Source of the DNA: Sordaria brevicollis
Lineage: Eukaryota; Ascomycota; Sordariomycetes; Sordariales; Sordariaceae
DNA: 64,000 bases
Direction: 5' to 3'
Assembly: GCA_033439795.1 (NCBI GenBank)
Contig: JAUTDP010000009.1
Location: 3,162,001-3,226,000, forward strand
The first letter of the stretch is position 1, and the number at the start of each line of letters is the position of its first letter. Shown here in pieces: positions 25,201 to 37,566 of the stretch. The position numbers and the translations under genes were made by a program. The notes under the pieces were generated by a model. The model saw only the letters and a program-made list of their open reading frames with translations. It ran no database searches and was not told the DNA's origin.

Positions 25201-26708
25201 TTGAGAATTCTATTTAATTTATACGATAGAATTCCTCCTTATATTTATTAAAGAAAAAGGTTATAATTTATTTAATTTCGAAATTAAATTTTCGGTAAAA
25301 GTTTTAAATAGCATTAACGTAAATAAAGGATTAATTAATAGCGGTTTGGCGAATTAATAGAGCCGTATAAATAAAAATAACGTTTATAATAATATTGCGA
25401 TTATTAAAAACCTATTTAGAATAGAAATATTTTAAAATAGTAATTATATTTTCAATTTATTTAAAGTCCTTAACCTTATAAATTATTTTAAACCGTTTTA
25501 TAAATTTAAACTAAATATAAATTCTCCGGAATTTAAATTTATAAATAATACTTTTATTAATATTTTTAAACTCCTTCTTATATTATTAAAATTAAATAAA
25601 GATCTTCCACTCGTTATTACCGAATTTATAAATTTTAACCTTTTTTTTAAATAATTTAAAATATTTAATAACCTTATTCCTATTAAAAAGATTAATAAAG
25701 GTGATATTATAAATAATATTATTAATTAGAATAATAATAATAATATTAAAAATTATTCTAATAAGAGGAATTCGTTCGGTAAAAAGGGAGTAAGAAAGGA
25801 TAGATAATAAAAATAATAAAGAAGAGGAAAAAATAAAGGGAGTATTTTTAAATATAGTAATAATATTTTTATTAAATATAATAAACGATATAAATTTATA
25901 AATAATAAATAATAAATAAAAAGGAAGAGGGGTATTATACGTATAATTAGAATATTAATTATTATTTATATCCTTTTTAAAAGAGGTATAAATTTACGCC
26001 TTTTTATTAATAAACTTTCAATTTAAATATTATAATACCGCTAATAAGTTTTTACCGCTCCTAAAATTTCGTAATAATTTTATTTTTAAATTATCCGAAA
26101 AGTAAATTTATTTAATAACACCCTTACTAATAGATTTTACCTCTTTTAATAAAATTAAAAATTCTTTCGAAATATTAAAAAATCTTTAAATTATTAAAAA
26201 GAAAAATCCTATAATAATTTTAATTAACCGGAGAATAAATTCCGCGTATAAAATACGAATATTTAATAAACGGATAATTTATAATAAAGAATAAATTTAA
26301 TTCCTTTAATATTTTTTTAATAATTTTTATTTAAATTTATTAATAAAATCTTTAATTTTTAAGTCTTTTACTTCTATTATTCCGATTTTTTCATAATTCT
26401 CGATTTTTTATATTTTTTTTTATCTTTTAATCTATTCTTTATTAATTAAAATTTCGTAATATCGGGGAAACGGAAATTCGTATATATCCGAAATTAAAGT
26501 TTCTTATAAATTTATCGAAAAATTCCTTTACCGTTAATACCGATTAATATTTCGCTATTCGATTATTAATATTTAAAATAATATCCCGAGGACTATAGGG
26601 ATAACCTTTACGTTTACGAAAAACCCCGGCCAAAAGTCTCTTACGTCTATATTAATTAATTTAATTAGGAATTTGAAATTTATTTCGTCCTTATTACTAA
26701 ATTTAATT

Positions 26709-27173
26709 TAGACTAAAAAATTATATTATAAAAGAAATAGAACTTATATTATAAATTTATAGCGAAGGATTGAATTAATTTAGGGAATTTTATTTAAGAA
26801 ACGTAAATAGGGTTAATAATTTTCAATTTTATTATTATAGGAAGAAGAATAAGAGTAAAATAAAGTTTTACTCTTATTATCTTCTTTAAATAGGAGTAAA
26901 TTTATTAATTAATTTTCTTAAAAGTCCTAAAGGGGGTTATTTAGTAATTTTATAGAAAAGGTTCTTTGGGTGAAAAATAAAGTTATTATCCTTTTTAATT
27001 CTCCTTCTTACTTTCCTTAATCGAAAGAGGGAGAAGCCTCCCCTTTTTATCCTTTTCTCAAATATAGGCTCCGAATCTTCCAGAAGGAGGGAAATACAAA
27101 TCTATACCTACCCTACTATCTACTACTCAAATAATTACTCATACATCTAGGTAAATAATAATTTCACCCCACA
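26709..27173 (-). repeat. 5' LTR of element 1
   Basis: 465 bp. Its outer edge (about 27,080-27,173) keeps many CA dinucleotides and ends TTTCACCCCACA, whereas the left copy has the RIP-altered TTTTACCCTATA. Confidence 0.85.
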
Positions 27174-27275
27174 TTACTATTATATTTAATTTAATCGATA
27201 ACGAATGCGTAGAGGGTTTTATATAGCTAGTAAGCGTATTCGAAAAGCTACGCCTTCGTACAAAGGCTATTAAAT
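27174..27275 (+). pseudogene. MULE transposase remnant, middle fragment (DDE domain)
   Basis: About 100 bp left between the two LTR elements. It reads FNLIDNECVEGFI, one stop, then LVSVFEKLRLRTKAIK, matching the MULE pattern of an acidic DNE/DES segment followed by an aromatic W/F helix. The end joins in frame to 35,442 onward (AIK-LKVIFINFDK). About 20 expected residues seem to be missing at the junction with the N-terminal fragment. Confidence 0.65.
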
Positions 27276-27532
27276 TGTTATAGCATAGTGGGATGGGTCT
27301 TAGGGATAGGACACAGGGACTATGATACATCGGATAGAATAAAGTTCAACCTCTTATCGATAAGATAAATCCGGATTAGGAAGGCGATATAAGATAGTAG
27401 AACCTAATATATATACTAGGTTTACGACGCCTTCGTTTATTACCTTCCTTTTCCTTCTTTACATTTAATAATACTTTAATTTATAGTTTCTAATTTTATA
27501 ATCTTTATTTCTTATAGGATTACACTTTTATA
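27276..27532 (+). repeat. 5' LTR of element 2
   Basis: 257 bp, same length as the 3' copy. The first 60 bp retain TG/CA (GCATAGTGGGATGGG), so RIP is light here. Confidence 0.9.
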
Positions 27533-30500
27533 TATTATTAAGTATTATCCTTATTCTTTAATTAGGGATAAAATTATAATATTTAAACCTTTGACCAATT
27601 TATTAAGTAATTAGTAATTAATTACGGTTAACGTAATTATTTATATAAAAAGATTATTAAGTTTCGATTAGAATGTTCGTTGTTAAGGTAATAGATTGAG
27701 TACCTTTACCCCCCTACTCTTACTTTTTAAATTATTATATTTAACGTTGGAATTAAAATTAAAATAAACCCCTATAATAGCGATCGTAATAATAGTAATA
27801 TTGTATTTAATTCTAATTTCGAAGAAGAAGAAGTATTATTCTAGTATTCCGATAATTAAAGTAAACCGGTAATTAATTTATTTAACCCTCTAAATTAAAT
27901 AAGCCTTTTATACAATAATAATTCTTTATTCGTAATTTCGCTACTTAATATAATATTTATATTAAAAATAGAATAAAACGTTTAGTATAATAATCCGGTA
28001 ACCTTATAATAGAATTTACCCTTTATAAATTATTGAATTTTATTCGTAAAGGATAATAATTCTTTTTAATATATTCGTAACCTTTATAAAGTAAATTTAA
28101 TTTAATTAAATAATTTCATTTTAAATTTAATAAATATTCTTCGGAATATTCGAAAGAATTTTAAAAGGAAGGGTAAAGAAATAGTTAATTTTAAGGGTTT
28201 AAATAACCTTTTTAACCGATTAGGCCGTATTAAAGAAATAGCTTATTTATTAAAAAATTCGATAAGAAAATTCGTTAAGAAATTAATTAAAAATAAAGGT
28301 ATTTTCAAAGAATTGTACGACCGATTGTATAATATATTTAATATTAAATTGGAATAATTTTTAATAATTTTTAATATTCCTAATAAAAAGGATTTTTAAG
28401 CGGTAATAATGGGAAAAACTAAAGTTTCCAATTATTAGAATGAATATTTATAGAAATATTACCCTTACGCGAAATTTCCTTAATAGAATTTATTAATTAC
28501 TAATTTAGAAAAAAAAGTTAAAAAACGAATAACCGTTATATATAATGGATAAGATAAAGTATAATTAAACGCTATCCTTTTCCAGCCTATCTCCGAAATT
28601 ATATTAAAAAATAGTAAATTAAATAATATTATTAATTATTTTATAGACGAATTTACTTTCGTTAAGGTTTATAAAAAGGACCCGGAAGTTATATAGAACG
28701 AATTTCGAAGTTTATTTATTATAAATTAGGTTTATTATAATATTTTTAAGAATATCCTTCGATTATTAAAATAGGCGAACCGGGATATAATTTATTTAAA
28801 TACTTAGGTTCTTTATTTTATTAATTAAATTTATTAATTATATTAAAAGGTTAATAAATTTAAATATAAAAATTAATTAATAAATTAGGAAATTATTCGA
28901 TTAAAAAGGCTAAGCTTAAATAATATACCCGAAAAATTCGAAAGATAATATTATATATTAAAATAATAAAATAAATTTCTTACGGTTATAATCGTATTTT
29001 TAATAGTATACCCATTACCCTCGGTGGAAAAAATATTATTTTAAACGCCGTTATTAAATAAACGGATAATTAAATTCGAATCCGAGAACGGTAAAGGAAA
29101 AAGGTAAAATCCTATATTATATAGGAATATCGAATAGGATACCGATTTGGGTAATAACCCTTTAAATGACCTTTCCGATAGGAGTTTATCTAACGATGGA
29201 AATTAACTTTTAAACGGTAAAAATCCCTTTAAAGATCGGTTAATTCGCGGCTATATATTTATAGGATTTCTATACGTAATTCTACGTTCTAAATACTCTA
29301 TTAAAGTAACCGACCCTTATATATTTAGTAATAATTTTAATATAAATAAAATCTCCTTCGACGTTTAAATATTATAAATAAAATATAAATTAAAGGCTAA
29401 CGCCGATTATTTTGTAAATGATAATACTAAAGTGGGCGAAATATTATCCAAATTAGGAAGTTTTATAGTAGAAAGTATATTACTTTACTTTAATAGAGAA
29501 TACCTAAAAGTTATTATAACGGTAAATAACTTTCTAAATTATTTATAAAATAATTATTACGATTATATTTCTAAGGATAAAATTTATTGCGAATATAAAA
29601 AGTTTAAAATAAAATTTATTAAAAGATTTTAAAATTTTAAAATTATATTCGTAAAATTAATCGGGTAATACGAATTTCCTAAGATTTTATAAAAGAGGGA
29701 AATAAAGCGCAAAGTCTTAAAAAAATTAATTATTTTAACCGAAGTAATTTATTTAAAATTATATAAAACCTTCGAAAATTATTACCTTTTATTATAATTA
29801 TTAAATTTTAATATTAAACGCGAAGAATAAAAGCCTAAAACGGATCGTTAGGGATATATAAGAAAAATAAAATTCGTAAAAATATTTATAATTTTTAAAT
29901 TTTAACGGTTAGTATTAAAAGAAATAAAAAAATTAATAGTTGAAAATAAATATTTCGCGTATAGAAAAGTCGGATATTAATTTCTAAAGTATCCCGATTG
30001 AATTAAAATATTTATTTTAGAAACGGAATTAAATATTATTGCCGACTAAATTTAGGGTCCGGAAGTATTAAAAAAATTGGGGGCGGATTAATCGTTTAGG
30101 TCGGAAATAGAAGATTTTACGGAAGTAAAATCCGATATAAATATAAATTTTATAACCGATTTAGAAAATTAAATACCTTAAGAGGAATTTCTAGCTTAAA
30201 GGAGGTATTTATTAAAATAAATAATATTAATAATAATAATCTACGTAGTAAAACCTATTTTAATTTTAACCTAAAAGAATATTTAAGGGGGGGAAAACAA
30301 TTTTTAATTAATTATTTTATAATAAATAATAAATTAAAAGTTTTAATAAAATGTATATTAATAAATATTAGAATAAATATTTATATTCTTATAAATTAAT
30401 CGTTTATAAATAAATTAAAAAAACGATTAAAATTTAAAAAATATAAAAACTTCGAATTTAAATTAATAACCCTATATAAAAAGGTTAAGCTTAATAAAAT

Positions 30501-31369
30501 TAGTAAAATATTAAAGGGGAGTTTAAGGATCGACGATATCGTTTTTAAGAAGTAATAAATCTTAGTATTACTTATACTCAATAAAGAAATAATCTTAGGT
30601 AAAATATAATTAGTATATAATAATATTTTGCTCGATTATCGAAGAAATTTATTATTATTCCTACTAAATTTTATTATTAGCTTAAAAAAGGATATTAAAG
30701 TAGGAAAAAGCTCTAAATTTATTTAAAACCCCAACTTTAATAAAGATATCTAAAGGAAGGAAAAATTAATAATTAAGGAGGATTAATAAAAAAAAGCTGG
30801 TAAATTAATAGAAATTAAAAAAAATTTATAGAAAATACTAGTAAGAATTTAAAAATTAAAAATAATTGAAAAAGAAATAAAAAACGAAAAAACTTCTACC
30901 GCTTATTATTAAAATAATTTCCTAAATATATTCCCGGATATAAGGGAAAAAGAGGATAGGACGTAGGAAGGAGTTAAGAAGATAGAAAAAAAGCTAAAGG
31001 GAATAATAAAAATATATAACGTATATTGTAAATTACTATTAAAATTAAAACCCGCTACTTTAATAAAGTTTTATCCCTTAAAGGATAAAAAAGGACTATA
31101 CTATTTAAAGAAAAAATAAGGATAAGTAAAATAGAAACCGGTAAATTTAATAGTAATAAATAATATAATATTTTAATACTACGTCTAAAAAAGGAAAGTA
31201 AAACTAGAAGTAACGAATTTATATAAAATTAATAATATAATCGAAGTATTAGAAATAGGACTATTAAAAGGAAATAATTTAAAACTATAGAAGGAGATAA
31301 TAAAAAAGGTTTTAAATATTTATTATAAATAATTATAAATTTTTAATAAAGTAAATTTAAATACCTTAC

Positions 31370-34300
31370 CCCGATACCGAATTAGTATTAATTATAAAAT
31401 TATATTATTAAATAAATACCGACTAAAAGAATTAAATATTAATTTATTATACCGAATAATATTAAAAGAATTAAAGGAATATAAAAAGTATATTATTGAG
31501 AATTTATAAAAGGGATTCATTAAAGTAAACGCAACCCCTTAGGCAGCTTTAATACTATTTATACTTAAAGTTAATAAGGGAGGATTATAATTTTATATTA
31601 ATTATAAGAAATTAAATACGATTTCTTAAAAAGATAAATACTTATTGCCCTTAATTAACGAAACGTTAGTAAAAATAGCCTAAATTAAAATTTTTATTAA
31701 AATTAATATTAAGTAAATATTTTATCGAATTTGAATAATAGAGGGCTAGGAAAATTTAATAATATTTAGAACGAATTTCGGAGCCTACTATTATAAAATT
31801 TTACTATTTAAATTATATAAAGGACTATTATCTTTTTAAAGATTTATTAATAACGAATTAATAAATTATTAAAACTTTTATAATATTTATATCGATAATA
31901 TCTTTATTTTTTTTAATTTATTAATAAAGTACGAAATTTATATTAAAAAAGTATTAGGGAGATTAAAAGAGGCGGAATTATAAATAGATATCCGAAAATA
32001 TAAATTCTATATAATTCGGATTAAATTCCTAAAGTTTATTATTAATACGGACGGTATAGAAATTAATTTTAAAAAATTAATAGCGGTATAAGAATAGTTA
32101 CGGTTAAAAAACCTAAGGGGTATATAAATATTTTTAAAATTTTATAATTTTTATTAGAAATTCGTTAAAAAATTTAAAAAAATAGTAAGGCTATTAAATA
32201 TTCTAACGAAAAAGGATAAAGCGTTTAATTAGATAAAGGAGTGCTAAAAAGTATTTAATAATTTTAAAAAAATATTATTTATAATACCGGTCTTAATTTA
32301 TTATTAATTTAAAAAAGAAATCCGAGTAGAAATAAACGCTTTTAATAGAGTATATATAAGAATTATATTTTAAAAACTAGAGGATAGTAAATAATATTTA
32401 ATTGCATTTTTTTTAAATAGTATAGGATTTATAGAAATGAATTACCCTATTTATAATAAGGAATTATTAGCGGTTATTAAAGTAATAAAAATTTAGAGGC
32501 TAAAATTGAAAAGGACGTTATTGATATTCGAAATTATTATAAACTATTAAATATTAAAATATTTTTTAACGAAGCGGTTATTAAATTCGAAATAAATAGT
32601 ATAAGCGGAATTCTTATTGGAATATAATTTTAAAATAACGTACCGGTTAAAAAAGGATAATGCAGCGGCGAATATTTTATTAAAGAAATTAAAAATATTA
32701 AAGATAATTTTATAAAAACGTAATAATTAGAGAATATTACGATAATTAAAATTAATAAATAAATATTTTATTTACGTAGGAAATAAATAAAAAGTATTAA
32801 TAATAGAATTAAATAATATTTTAAAGAAAATATTTAGGAAGAAGGAGATTAAGGAAATTAAAAATAAATAAAGGGAATTTTATTTAACGGAGCTTCCGAC
32901 GGAAAGTTTAATACTAATAGATAAATTTTTAAGGGCGAATAAAAAGGAAGAGAATTTATTAATATATAAAATAAAGGCGGAAATAAAAGAAGGAGGATTC
33001 TCGTTTTAAGGAGGATTAATTTTAAAGGAAGGAAAGTTAATAATATTAAAATGCGGGAATTTGCGTATAAGGATTATTAAAGCTATTTATAATTTATTAA
33101 TTATAATTTATTTAAAGAAGAATAAAACGTGAAAATTATTAATTAAATAATATTAATAAATAAATATAATAAAAAACGTAAATCGATATATAAATAATTA
33201 TTAAACGTACCGAACTTCTAAAATACTACGGGATAAAATATTAGGATTATTATACCCCTAATTAATATCCGAAGAATATAGGATATAATAATTATTAATT
33301 ATAAATTTTATATTAATACTTAAAAATAAAAAAGAGGGATATAATAATTTAATAATTATAATAAGAAAATTATTTAAAGCGTTTTAGTATATCTTATATT
33401 TTAATATAATTATAATTAAAGAAATTATTAAACTATATTATAATAAGCTTTATAAAGTATATAATTTACTTAAAAAGATTATTAGTAATAAAGGCCTATA
33501 ATTCGTATTTAAATTTATAAAAGAAATATTAAAAATATTAAATATTAAATAACGCTTTAATTTAATAGGATATTTTTAAACGGTAAGCTAAACGGAAATT
33601 ATAAATTAATATATTAATTAAAAATTACGTCCTTTCGTTAATTATAATTAAGATAATTAAATAAAAGCTATACCGGTATTGAATATAATATAAATAATAT
33701 TATTTTATAATAATCTAAGGGATTTAAATTTATATAAAATATTATTCGGATTCCTAATAAATTTACTATTCGATTAGAAGAAGTAAGGAGCGGAATTAAA
33801 ATTATTATTTTAATAAAAAAAAGCCCGGAAATTATTTAAAATACTAAAAAATTATTACGAATAGGCTAAAAGCGCTATTTTTAGGGTATAAGACCGATAA
33901 ATAATTTAAACGAATAAATATAAGAGACTATTTAATTTTGGAATAGGAAATAAAATATTTATTATTAAGAAAAGTTAAGCTACTAATAAACCGAATAATA
34001 AATTAAATTATTTATTAACGAAAATTTTATATAAAATTATAAGGATAAAGGGGTTTTCGTACGAATTAAACCTATTAAGGAGTTGGCGGGGTAATAAAAT
34101 ATATTACGCTAATTATTTATATAAGGATTTAAATAACTTGCTTCCGGAATAAATAAACGAAAATCCAAACGGTATTATAATACGAAGAGAAGATAAGGAG
34201 ATAGAGGAATAGGAAATCGAAGAAATTTTAATTAATAAAATAACGAATAATAATTTTAAATACTAAATTACTTAAAAAAAATAGGACCCGGATCCTATAT

Positions 34301-34400
34301 AGTATTTAATAAAGTATTTTAAAAATATAGGCGAAAAGTTAAAGGAGTTTTATAATAAGAACCCGGAAAAGTTAAAACTATTAAAGAAATTAACGATATA
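31370..34400 (+). pseudogene. element 2 pol remnant: RT, RNase H, integrase, chromodomain
   Basis: RT: LKVNKGGLQFYINYKKLNTI (about 31,570), then LLPLINETL, RTNFGAYYYKILPFKL-type text, and the catalytic box as YIDNIFIFF (about 31,885; YVDDILIFS in intact elements). RNase H: INAFNRV with NYPIYNKELLAVIKV (about 32,330-32,490) and FKITYRLKKDNAAANILL (about 32,620-32,685). Integrase: an H2C2 segment at about 33,060-33,220, then the core with FVFKFIKEILKILNIKQRF and YKILFGF (about 33,500-33,770). A chromodomain-like segment (EIEEILINKI, DPDPI, YFKNIGEKLKEFYNKNPEK) lies at about 34,200-34,375. Many in-frame stops, mostly TAA/TAG from Gln and Trp codons, show RIP inactivation. Chromodomains in such elements are known to guide integration to heterochromatin. 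Confidence 0.88.
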
Positions 34401-34560
34401 ATTAAAAACTACAAAATAAAGAAGAATTACGAAAAGGTATACGGAAAATAATTACCCGGTCCCGGATTTATTAACTATAAGAACAAGGCGGGTAAGAGTT
34501 AAAGAGTTAATAAACGGTAAAAAATTAATAAATAATAAAAATAAAAGGAATATAATAAAA

Positions 34561-34935
34561 ACGGTAAAAAAGGAGGTTCCCCCGTTTTAATTGTACGCCC
34601 CGCCTAAATCCTTTATATTTTAAATTTTATAGTAAAACGTTAATAAGAAACGAAGGATAGTATATTATTTATAGCGGCGTACGTCCCTTTATACCCTCGC
34701 TTATTATTTACTACCTTTAAATTTATAATTTATATAATATTTTTTTAAATTTATAGTTAATAGAAATAATCGTAAAGGGGAAAAAAGTGTAATTATATTA
34801 ATATAAATAGGAATCGAACGCAAGTCTTTATAATCTATAATATTTATAATAGTTATTATTTATTAATAGTAAACCGCTATACTATAAGTATCTTTATAGT
34901 ACCCTTTTTAGGGTTAGTAATAATACGAATTGAAG
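34561..34935 (-). repeat. dispersed tRNA-like repeat, copy 1 (inside element 2)
   Basis: Shares about 360 bp with 37,060-37,420, starting AAAAAAGGAGGTTCCCCCG. On the minus strand it begins with a tRNA-like head: box A-like TAGTATAGCGG and box B-like GTTCGATTCC. Such a head plus an unrelated body is the structure of a SINE. It sits between the chromodomain coding end and the 3' LTR. The tRNA stems are too mutated to name the tRNA. Confidence 0.5.
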
Positions 34936-35179
34936 AGAATCTTTATAAGGATATAGGAAAGGGGGATTTAATAGAAAATAGATAAAAAGCGGTAATAAAG
35001 CGAAGGTAAAAGAAGAGCGAGGAGGAGGCGACGGGAAAGTAAAGGGGTTTTAACGTTCGTTTTACTCTTCCGTCTAATATTCTTAAAGTCGGACGTACAT
35101 TTTACGGAAACGATATTAATCGTTTACTATATTATTCTTTCGGCTTTAGGGCTAAGCTTTCTTTTTAAGGGGGGGGTAA

Positions 35180-35436
35180 TATTATAATATAGTAGGATAG
35201 GTCCTAGGGATAGGATATAGGGACTATAATATATCGGATGGAATAAGGCTCAACCTCTTATTAATAAAATAGATCCGGATTAGGAAGGCGATATAGGATG
35301 GTAGAACTTAATATATATACTAGGTTCACGACGCCTTCGTTTGTTACCTTCCTTTTCCTTCTTTACACTTAATAATACTTTAATTTGTGGCTTCTAGTCT
35401 TATAGTCTTTATCTCTTGTAGGATCACGCTTTTATA
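35180..35436 (+). repeat. 3' LTR of element 2
   Basis: 257 bp, preceded by the polypurine tract. Its second half (GGTTCACGACGCC, TTTGTGGCTTC) is nearly unmutated, unlike its first half. Confidence 0.9.
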
Positions 35437-36558
35437 TAAACTAAAGGTTATCTTTATTAATTTCGATAAGTAACTTAAATAAACCTTAATAAATAAATAT
35501 CCTAACGCTTAATAATAAATTTACGTATTCTATATTAACCGTAACGTTCTGCTTTAAATAAAAAAGAAATAAAAATATAACGAAAGTAATAATAATTTTA
35601 ATTTTAGCGAAGAGGATAATTAACCGGTTATTCTTAGTAAATTTAATAAAGAGATTTTACAAAAAGCGGGCTCGGTAAATACAATAAATTAAAAAATTAT
35701 TCACTATATATATAAGGGTCTTTTTGGGCTCTAGAAATCTATAATCTTTATTCCTAATAAATTAACCTTCGTTAAATACTAAAGTAGGATAATTAACGAA
35801 TTCTCTAATTAACCCAAAATCCTAACGTATTTTAATAATACCTATATACTATATTAATATTAATAAGTACGCTATTATACTTCGTAATACCGCAATTTTA
35901 ATATATCGGTTACATCTTCGAACGAATCGATTAATTACTGCGTTAAAGGGTATTTAATTAATAAATAAAGCGATATATTTAATTTATATAATACTATTTA
36001 TATTATAATTAAAAGGGAATAATAATAATAGTTCAAAATTATTACTAATCAAAATATTAAAATCCGCGGCGAATTTACCGGGCTAAAGATAAAAGCGTTA
36101 GGGGATTTACCTCAACGTATTATATACTGTAATTTCGAATTCGTTCGTAAATAATTATATATTATATAATTTAATATATTTTCTAATACGGGTATATAAT
36201 TAATTCGAAACCTAAGGGAATATAATTATATTATATAAAAGTAATATAATATCCCCTATTATTATATAATTTTAAAGAAATTCCAAAGTAAATAATAATT
36301 TAATCGTTAGGATATTTATTACTATTATTATATTAAAGTATTATTAAACGACCGTAATCCCTACTCCCGTATTAAAAACCCCAAAATTATTAAAAAAATT
36401 AAAGGGCGGCCGAAGAATAGCAAAGTCCAATTATTTAATAATTAAAAACTCCCTAAATCAATCGCCGAAGCGGGGGTAAATAAAAAAGGGAAATAAAAAA
36501 GGGGTAAAAAAAAAGGGGGGAAAAAGAAATGGGGGAAAAAAAAGGGGGGGAAGAGTAA
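35437..36558 (+). pseudogene. MULE transposase remnant, C-terminal part (DDE end, SWIM-like zinc finger, GRP tail)
   Basis: The first residues (KVIFINFDK, then LINKYPNA) correspond to the MULE pattern VIxTDxDxAL...(F/Y)PNAxxxxC around the second catalytic Asp. Near 36,240-36,330 there is a degraded SWIM-like motif (YNIPYYYIILKKFQS). At about 36,395 comes the usual fungal MULE tail KIKGRPKNSKVQL, then a Lys/Gly-rich polypurine end to a stop near 36,558. Several stops and Cys losses are RIP-type changes. The fragment begins exactly after the duplicated pentamer of the second LTR element. Confidence 0.75.
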
Positions 36559-37059
36559 TTAAATATTAAAATTATTATTATAGCGGTAATTATTATAATT
36601 TAAAAAGGTCGATAAAATTAATACTAGGGATAAAATTAGTATAGATTTTACCGATAATAGTAAAATAGTAGCCTCTAAAATCGAAGTCAACGTATAATTA
36701 AAGGATAATTCTTTCGAATTAAATTTAAAATTCGTCGAATTTACTATAAAAATAATAAAAAAAAATAAAGCTAACTAAACGGTTACTTAATTAATCGCTT
36801 AAATTATAGTTATAATACTCCTTTCGAATAACTTTCTTATTCTTTTAAACTATAACAAATAAAAATAATTATAACCTATTCGTAAAAAACGGGTAATTAA
36901 GGTTATTAATTTATCTACGCTAATTTTAATAATAATAAAAAGCGGGAAGGCTATTAAACTAATAAAAAAAGTAATAGGAAATCAAAAACGTAAGGCCTAT
37001 ATTAAGTATTAATACTATACTAAAGATTACGATTTCTTATCTTAATAAAAATTAATAAA
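36559..37059. other. RIP-mutated MULE tail, nothing recognised
   Basis: AT-rich MULE DNA after the presumed transposase stop. No domain is seen; it may be a downstream exon or untranslated sequence. Confidence 0.4.
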
Positions 37060-37420
37060 AAAAGGAGGTTCCCCCGTCTTAATTATATACCCCGCCCAAA
37101 TCCCTTATACTTTAAACCTTTCGGCAAAACGTTAATAGGAAACGAAGGATAGCGCATTATTTATTACGGCGTACGTCCCCTTATACCTACTACCTACTAC
37201 CCCCGGTATTTTTAACCTACTACCTACGGTATATTTTAAATTTATAATTAATAAAAATAATAAAAAATAATTATATAGAATAATATAAGTAGGAATCGAA
37301 TAGGGAGGGTTTCTATAATTTACGTTACTAATAGTAGCTACTATTCGTTAATAGTAAACCGCTATATTACGGGCGTCCTTATAGTACCCCTTTCGGGATT
37401 AGTAATAATTAAAATGAAAT
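37060..37420 (-). repeat. dispersed tRNA-like repeat, copy 2 (inside the MULE)
   Basis: Second copy of the 34,561-34,935 repeat, same orientation, less mutated. The minus strand shows box A-like TAATATAGCGG and box B-like ATTCGATTCC. It lies between the transposase remnant and the right TIR. It could be a SINE or a shared untranslated module of the elements. Confidence 0.5.
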
Positions 37421-37566
37421 TTAATACTTATAAAAACGTTTAGAGGAAATTGGGCGTACTTTAATATTATTTTTAATAATAATAAAGTGATGTAATTATA
37501 ATATAAATAGGTTTAATTTACTCAATACCAAGAAATTATTACTATTTATTTAAACTATAGATATTG

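Larger units (their letters stand above)
13765..27173 (-). mobile_element. Ty3/Gypsy-type LTR retrotransposon (element 1), minus strand, 13.4 kb, RIP-mutated
   Basis: Direct repeats at 13,765-14,229 and 26,709-27,173 are both 465 bp and start TGGACCAAAAA/TAGACTAAAAA. Similarity continues weakly a few bases further left, so that edge is uncertain by about 15 bp. Minus-strand pol motifs place the 5' LTR at the right. Next to the left LTR a purine tract (GAAGGGAAG on the minus strand) is a likely polypurine tract. A target duplication is not certain (TTACT at 13,751-13,755 and 27,174-27,178 is a candidate). The internal part is about 12.5 kb, roughly twice the usual length, with about 5 kb unassigned beside the 3' LTR. 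Confidence 0.85.
27276..35436 (+). mobile_element. Ty3/Gypsy chromovirus-type LTR retrotransposon (element 2), 8.2 kb, RIP-mutated
   Basis: The 257-bp direct repeats at 27,276-27,532 and 35,180-35,436 start TGTTATAGCATAG / TATTATAATATAG. A polypurine tract AAGGGGGGGG lies at 35,167-35,176 before the 3' LTR. Flanking pentamers TAAAT (27,271-27,275) and TAAAC (35,437-35,441) are a 5-bp target duplication with one C-to-T change. Removing the element rejoins the MULE reading frame. The internal region shows gag-sized sequence (about 27.7-30.3 kb), then RT, RNase H, integrase and a chromodomain in Gypsy order. Confidence 0.93.

Noticed and set aside
27139..27330. Short minus-strand frame inside the AT-rich block
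   Set aside because: It exists only because this junction has fewer RIP stops; it spans an LTR edge, a MULE scrap and another LTR edge.
37313..37412. Functional tRNA gene on the minus strand
   Set aside because: Box A and box B resemble a tRNA, but stems do not pair convincingly, and the same sequence recurs within a 360-bp repeat at 34,561-34,935.
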